Below are positions 58,329 through 64,000 of a stretch of DNA of 64,000 nucleotides, in pieces. The notes under the pieces are model-generated. The model was not told the DNA's origin. It did not search any database and saw nothing but the letters and a program-made list of their open reading frames with translations. This DNA comes from Syncephalastrum monosporum B8922 (Eukaryota > Mucoromycota > Mucoromycetes > Mucorales > Syncephalastraceae): NCBI GenBank assembly GCA_000697355.1, contig JNEN01000882.1:62001-126000 (forward strand), given 5' to 3'. Every line of letters begins with the position of its first letter. Positions within the stretch are counted from its first letter, which is position 1. Made by a program: the position numbers and the translations under genes.

Positions 58329-58780
58329 TTAGTTTTCCTCTTTCTCCTCTTCCTCAGCAGCAGACTCTTCCTCGTCTTCTTGTTGTTGCTGCTTTTCAGC
58401 CGCCTTTTTGGCAGCACGTTCCCTGGCAGCTTCTTCCTTGCGTTTGGCACGTTCCTCAGCCGCCTGCTGCTTTTGCTTCTCAATCTCGTTCAAGAGTTCC
58501 TCCTTGAAGGGGAATGAGTTGGGGATACCCGGATCCTTGCGAGATCCTGCAAAGACAGTGAGCATTCGCTCCACGAATGACGAGTCAATGACTTACGTTT
58601 GTTATGCTTCTGAGGATTCTTCTTGGCCTCTTTCCGTTGCTTGCGATGATGCTCGCGGACACGCTTCTCGATCTTGTATCGCTGCGCAGCCTTAATACGC
58701 TTACTCTGTCTCTCTATTTCATTCATTAGCATAAGACGCTGTTCTTAAGGCCATCAAGTTGTCTTACTCTTGGGCACCAT
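58329..58780 (-). CDS. Stand-alone GNL3/Grn1 N-terminal-domain protein
   Basis: Three exons (58780-58768, 58713-58597, 58546-58329) give only 115 residues: [64 protein letters not shown], then a Lys/Glu/Ala/Gln helix and acidic tail ending EEEEKEEN. The first 70 residues match the N-terminal domain of nucleostemin-type GTPases (GNL3/Grn1; basic, nucleolar, RNA-binding), including the typical KDPGIPN-x-FPFKEE element. Those GTPases continue into a circularly permuted G domain of about 300 residues, which is absent: a stop follows and the downstream DNA is the 3' region of the Opy2-like gene. Either a genuine small nucleolar protein or a remnant; clean introns favour the former. Confidence 0.85.
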
Positions 58781-59027
58781 TATGTATGAACAAAAGAAAA
58801 AAGTTAAATTTGGGAAGTTGCTAAGCTCTGCCTCAAAATCAGAGGTACTGAAATTTCAGTGGCTTTTCCAGCTGCATTACAATCCTGAACCAAATATGCG
58901 AATAATGAGGACACTGCTCCTCCGCTTCGCCTCAACCCCCGAGTTTGATGGGACATAAAACTATGAAAAAAGGACAGCCAAAGGAATAGTATTTACAAAT
59001 GCTGTTGTGCTTCTTGCACAGAAGATA

Positions 59028-60759
59028 CTAATTGGGTTGTGCTGCCTTTGGCTTGTAGGGTCGACGGTAACCGCCGCGGTTACCTCCACCGCCTCCTCCT
59101 CGTCCTCCTCGGTAGTTACGGCGTCCCTGGTGCTGTTGGTGGTGTTGTTGATCCGCATCCTGCTGCTGCTGCTGCTGGCGCGTCGCTTCTGCCGCCTCGC
59201 GGTTGGGCTGCTGAATCATGTTGGTCTCGAGCGAGTTAGGCGCCACATACAGATCCTTATTAATAACGGGCGGAATGGGCTGAATCTCCGTGCCCAGCTC
59301 ACGCTCTATCTTGTACAAGTTGAAGCGGTCTTCGTACGTGATCAGGTTGATTGCGAGACCCAAGTGACCGAAACGGCCCGAACGACCGATACGATGCAAA
59401 TACGTCTCAGCGTTCTTGGGGAAGTCAAAGTTGATGACCACGTTCACAGCCTGAATATCAATACCACGGGTCAGGAGATCTAGCGTGGAACAGTCGTGTG
59501 TCAGCTACCGTCTCTCTCTCTATCTATCTATCTCTCTCAAGTATACAACGGGTGTACTGTTTACCTGAACACACAAGATTACGGCATACACCATTTCTAA
59601 AGTCGTGGAAAACGCGGTTACGATGGCTTTGAAGCATGCGGGCATGAGAGTAGAAGCAGGAGTAGCCGAGATCGGTGATCTTCTTGGCGAGCAGCTCGAC
59701 ACGGTTGGTCGAGTTACAAAAGATGATGGATTGGTTGATTTGCAGCTACAAGCGTATGAGATATATGTATATATATAGAGATGGTATACACAAGAGCTAA
59801 GGTGGTTCCCTTCACAAAGGAGACTGCTTACCTTGGAGAAAAGGGTGTTGAGACAGTGGACCTTCTGCTTTTCTTCGACATAGGCGTAGAATTGAGTGAC
59901 GCCACGCAGCGTGAGTTCGTCCATGAGGTTGATCTCGTACGGACGCTTGAGGTGCTTCTCCTTGAAAGTCTTGACGATCATGGGGAAGGTGGCGCTGAAA
60001 AGCATGATCTGGCGCGTGGGAGGGAAGAACTGGATGAGCTGGTCCATGATGGGGGTGAACTCGGGCGATAGCAGCTTGTCAGCCTCGTCCATGACGAACG
60101 TGTGCGCCTCGCTAAAGTCAGCCACGCCCTTGCCCGCCAGATCCAGGATACGGCCAGGTGTACCGACAACAATGTGTACCGTCTCAGACAGTCGCATGAT
60201 GTCATCCTTCAAGGTGGTGCCACCCGTCGTCACCATGACCTGGATATCGAGATGCTTGCCGAGGTTCTTGCACACCTGCGAGGTCTGCAAGGCCAGCTCA
60301 CGCGTAGGAACCAAGATGAGGGCTTGGATCTTGTTCTTCTTGTTGTTGATCTTTTCCAGCGTAGGAATCACAAACGCGGCCGTCTTGCCCGTGCCATTCT
60401 TGGCGCGTGCAAGAATGTCGCGTCCAGTCAACGCAATGGGGATCGCTTCTTCCTGGATCGGACTCGGTCGCTCGAAGCCAGCTTCAAAGATTCCCATGAG
60501 CAGCTCGCGTTTTAAAAAGTAATCTTCAAACTCATTGCCTTTGGTTGCCGTGACATCCTATCCATCGACATTGGGTTAGTATTCAAGGCAAGGCAAAGAA
60601 AGACAAACAAGCGACTCACCTCCGTCTGCGGACGACTGTCCTTGGTCGGCAAGTTCAAATCTTCCTTCCACTTGTCGTTCTCGTGGCTAGCGTAACAGCA
60701 TGAAAATACAATGAGCATCAGATGGATTGAGTGGCCAGACAAGATGGAACGTACCTCAT
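59028..60759 (-). CDS. DEAD-box RNA helicase Dhh1 (DDX6 family)
   Basis: Cytoplasmic helicase of P-bodies acting in mRNA decapping and translational repression. The first coding exon is just five bases (ATGAG, 60759-60755); splicing gives [20 protein letters not shown]. Helicase motifs in order: Q motif [13 protein letters not shown], motif [40 protein letters not shown] in LFSATFP, then in the second domain [38 protein letters not shown] and [12 protein letters not shown]. The motif set and the DLNLP N-terminus identify the DDX6/Dhh1 clade. The C-terminal tail has a Gln run, His/Gln repeats and an RGG-rich end ([20 protein letters not shown]) finishing KAAQPN. Confidence 0.95.
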
Positions 60760-61774
60760 TGGGATCTTGCAGAAGCAAAGAAAATCAGGAGATTATAGAG
60801 CGTATGCGGAGAGGTTTAAAAGAGAGAGAGGATGTGTATGTCTGTATTGGCGGCGTTATTGCGCTGTAAAAACAGTCAGCGCTCGGGGGGCCATATCTGA
60901 GTTGAACCAATCTGGGCACATCCATCAACCACCCCTCAACGTATAAATTCAAGCGAACACGCAGTAATCGTAAGGAAGGTAAACTACTCCATTGGAGTAT
61001 ACTACTCACATTTATATACTACATTACGTTGCTCTAGTTTGATGTCTGTAATACACATATACAGATTCCATACGACTTTGTTGATTCATTATGCTGGTTA
61101 CCATGGGTACAAGTGGTGCTGCAATAACATGTAATGGCTTCAAATAATATGTATACACCTAGAGTTGAGATGCCTCTTTATTTCATGCGTTCCGTAATGC
61201 TTCGACTAGTTTTTTTTTTTTTTGTAGCGCCCAATTATTCGACATGAGCCGACACACAAAAAAAAAAAGAAAGAAACGAAAAGGTGGCCTGGGAAGGCGT
61301 GCAACAGAAACTATTTTTACAGTGCCAATTTTTGAGTCAGCAATACCGGAATGGCCGTGAGAATCCTGGAACGCGCGTCTCCTTACTTGGCACCATGAAC
61401 AAGACAGCTTTACATGACATTACAAGATATAGGATAGACATTTGCTCACATAAGTGTAATAGAGCTTCTTTGAAAATAGGAACGGTGTAGCGACGACACT
61501 ATTACGTAGATCATGCGGAGATTGCTTGCATGGGTCTACACATCATTTAAATAACGAAAGCACCTCGTTATGCATCCTTTTTCACCTTGAACAGCCCGAC
61601 ATGAAACATACTATCAACATAATTTCTGACAAGTCACCAGGTAAAAGAAATCAAAAAGCATGAAGTAACACGAATAAAAGCATCTCATGTGACCAAAAGT
61701 TTGCGAACACAATGCCAATCTGTTGGCGCGTGGGATTCAGACAAGAGATCCCTTGTGCGAAGTACATATAAGAG
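60760..61774. other. Intergenic region
   Basis: About 1 kb, AT-rich, with T and A homopolymers at 61211-61223 and 61258-61270. It serves as the divergent upstream region of Dhh1 and the small gene at 61775. No gene was recognised. Confidence 0.4.
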
Positions 61775-62374
61775 ATGTTGCCGAGTCGCTGGAGAGAGGT
61801 AAGTGCAGGAGGAAATATAAATAAACGAGCAATCACGCCGAACGTGATACAGGAGGCTGAGATGTATATTTATGCATGTCCAGCAATACAAACCTCCAAC
61901 TCGGATTACGCGGAAGAAAACGCAAAGGCCATGAGCGGTGCGGAAGCGCTCTTGTTCCCCACAACGCAAGTGTGAAAACTCCTCTCTCTCTAGGAAAAAG
62001 CTAACGCCAATTTTTATAGCGGCGCACTTTCCGTCTTTGAGAAGCATCTGTTTAAGGACCCGCATTGCGTTGAGAAAGGGAAACGTTACGGTGTACTGAT
62101 GACAAGTAAAACAACATTTGATGGTCCCACACCCACAAAGGCGCATTCGATAGATCAGCGTACGTAATAACCACGGTTCCCATTTTTATTTTTATGCGCG
62201 TGTCTAAAGCTATATATGCAACGCATAGGTCTCGTGGAGCGATTGGCGCAAAAGGGTTACTCCCATTTGCCCGTGTGCGTCGAGCGGACCGAAGAAGACG
62301 AGGAGATTCAAATGGCTGGCGGACGCTTTGTCGACGACGTCTTTCCGCGAACACGGTCGGAAGCCCACACGTGA
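61775..62374 (+). CDS. Small hypothetical protein (111 residues)
   Basis: Three possible exons (61775-61798, 61994-62159, 62229-62374) join in frame: MLPSRWREEKANANFYSGAL, SVFEKHLFKDPHCVEKGKRY, GVLMTSKTTFDGPTPTKAHS, IDQRLVERLAQKGYSHLPVC, VERTEEDEEIQMAGGRFVDD and VFPRTRSEAHT. The last two exons have coding-like composition and a canonical intron (GTACGT to ATAG). The first exon is less sure: a 195-nt intron with a GTAAGT donor is assumed, and reading through instead gives a 66-residue frame ending at 61975. I do not recognise a family. It is soluble by composition, with an acidic cluster. Its stop lies 84 bp before the bHLH gene on the same strand. Confidence 0.55.
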
Positions 62375-62458
62375 AGGACTCCTTGGTTTTCACGTGTCAT
62401 GTCCCGAAAATAAAAGACATCTTGCCTTTTCCACCGTTATCTTCTTCTTTCTTTTTAT

Positions 62459-63239
62459 ATGGATTTCGAGGTACTAAAAACCCAACATCAGGAACAGCAG
62501 CAGCAGCAGCAGCAGCAACCACAACAAACGTCTGCTGTCCCTACTACTGTCACTCCCTCTACTTCCACTCCTATGTCCAACACGACAGCGAACGACGCCA
62601 CCACGACTCCCGCTTCTTCTACAGCCGCAACCTCCTCATCTGCGCCTCGACGGCACCGGAAACCCCCTCACGAGCTTCTAACAGAGGCAGAGAAAAAAGC
62701 AAATCATATCGCTTCTGAACAAAAACGACGACAAAACATTCGTTTGGGGTTCGATCAATTAATCGAAATTGTCCCTTCCCTAAACCACGGCAACCGAAGC
62801 GAAGCATTGATCCTGCAAAAATGTACCTATGATCGTCCCAGTTTGAGTAGCCCTTTGTTGCATGGCGTGCCTTTTTTTTTTCTTCTTTATCCATTAACAA
62901 CTTCTTTATGCCAGCTGTCGAGCATATCCGCAACCTTATTGCCGTGAAAAATGACCTGAAAAATCAGGTGCGGGATCTGCAAACCATCTTGGGCGATCCG
63001 TAAGTTATGCTATTCATATTATTCGGATGACATACCTCGTTATCTCGCCCGAGACTTACATGATTTTGCTTTTTTTTTTTTTTTTCGTTGCTTTTTTATC
63101 CTTCTCTCTTCCATGTAGTACTTATGAGGAGGATGTAAGTCTTTATTTCTTGCCAAGCATCCTATTCTGTTGTTCCAAGCATATGCTCATCCGAGTTTCC
63201 TAGTCTTCCGAGGACGAACTCTCGTACTCGTACCGATAG
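62459..63239 (+). CDS. bHLH transcription factor (Ino4/Myc-type)
   Basis: Four exons (62459-62822, 62915-62999, 63119-63134, 63204-63239) give 166 residues. A Gln/Thr/Ser-rich N-terminus (eight Gln near 62490-62515) precedes the bHLH: basic region ANHIASEQKRRQNIR, with the His-Glu-Arg positions for E-box recognition (H, E and R in HIASEQKRR), helix 1 LGFDQLIEIVP, a short loop, and helix 2 EALILQKSVEHIRNLI formed across an intron. A leucine-rich continuation KNDLKNQVRDLQTILGD could extend dimerisation. The end is TYEEDSSEDELSYSYR; exon 3 has only 16 nt. The compact form resembles small dimerising factors such as Ino4, a partner in phospholipid-gene control; the target genes here are unknown. 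Confidence 0.88.
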
Positions 63240-64000
63240 CTTCTGGTTCGCTGCCTCGCTGCTGGTGTTGGTGGTAGTTCTATGATTCCCATTGCTGTTA
63301 TTCATGCAATACTTTTCTCTCTTCCTCTCTTCCTCCCGTCCCGACACATCATCCTTGTTCCTCCCTGTATTGTATTTCCACTCTGCTTTGCTCCGTCATT
63401 TATGCATCATCTCTATTATATGATCTTTTGTCACACACCAGTCGCCAACCCAATTCGGAGGCGCCGTTGGCATTTCTCGTTTCCCGATACGTGGATGCGC
63501 TCGATAAAAATAATGGTGTTTGTGATTACATACGTACTTTCTACTTTCTAGTATATTAAATTGTATAAAGCCGTTTACGATTTTTTTTGCATGTCAAGCA
63601 TGGATCAAGCTGAATCCGTATCTGTATATATGCTAGCAGAAAGCGGATATATTGTAAAGCGTACGGTCCGCTATTTCTTTCGTATGCTTAGTTTTTGTCG
63701 TATGACACAAGCATCATCCTTCCAGTTCGGGCGACTTGTTATTCATCAGAGCCAATGAGAGAGGAAATCACCCGTCTTAACCCTGTCATGTCATGTCCGT
63801 ATCGTACAAGGTTCATGCGGACATGATTGAAGACGACATATTGTACATTTGTATAGAGTTGCATATATGTATGTCAATCCTTATACACGACACACAAACT
63901 TTGTAGTCACTGTGATTAACAATAAATCCATGAGTACAGAGGCCGCGAAAGCTCTTACAGACTTTATTTAGTGAATGTCGAAAAGCGAAATACGTTTAGC
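63240..64000. other. Right-edge region without a recognised gene
   Basis: About 760 bp, AT-rich, with pyrimidine-rich stretches (63300-63345). Frames at 63282-63551 and 63561-63758 show no known motif. A partial gene beyond the edge cannot be excluded. Confidence 0.4.

Overview
The window is a gene-dense eukaryotic segment with many short spliceosomal introns (mostly about 50-90 bp, GT-AG). Fungal-type genes (Cdc24, Mcp1, an Opy2-like anchor, a SUR7/PalI-like protein, Scs7, a Dhh1-type helicase) and a DUF8032 protein of the kind I recall from Mucorales point to an early-diverging fungus, probably Mucoromycota. No rRNA, convincing tRNA, CRISPR array, phage or intact transposon was recognised. 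Exon boundaries were worked out by hand; for most models the summed exon lengths are divisible by three.

Layout. 1-9.2 kb (all +): histone H4, an Mcp1-type membrane protein, a cytochrome P450 and the AP-1 beta subunit. 9.4-15.5 kb (-): AMP deaminase and a plasma-membrane syntaxin. 16-18.3 kb (+): a probable SMC5/6-associated CANIN-type protein. 18.7-24.1 kb (-): eRF1 and Cdc24. 24.1-28.7 kb: the largest region without a recognisable gene. 28.7-32.3 kb (+): a Ras GTPase and NCS-1/frequenin. 32.7-41 kb: ribosomal protein uL24, a Tcp11-like protein, fatty-acid 2-hydroxylase, a G3BP-like NTF2-RRM protein, a hexokinase-family protein with degenerate catalytic motifs and a tiny divergent gene. 42.5-49.7 kb: an F-box/zinc-finger protein, a DUF8032 protein with a duplicated domain and a C2HC plus PHD protein. 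50.8-55.1 kb: ribosomal protein eL42, an aldo-keto reductase and a tail-anchored CS-Sel1 protein. 55.7-63.2 kb: two membrane proteins, a stand-alone GNL3/Grn1 N-terminal-domain protein, the DEAD-box helicase Dhh1, a small unknown gene and a bHLH factor.

The genes are mostly single-copy housekeeping and signalling genes rather than a cluster. Loose themes are polarity and signalling (Cdc24, Ras, NCS-1, Opy2-like), membrane traffic (AP-1 beta, syntaxin) and mRNA translation and fate (eRF1, G3BP-like, Dhh1, uL24, eL42).

The most notable signals are unusual gene structures and degenerate or domain-reduced proteins: an H4 start codon split by an intron, a 2-nt microexon plus a GC-AG intron in Ras, an 11-nt microexon in NCS-1, a shared GGAT repeat in the first introns of both ribosomal-protein genes, a pseudo-hexokinase, and an internal DUF8032 duplication. 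I did not find a convincing wholly new multi-gene system.
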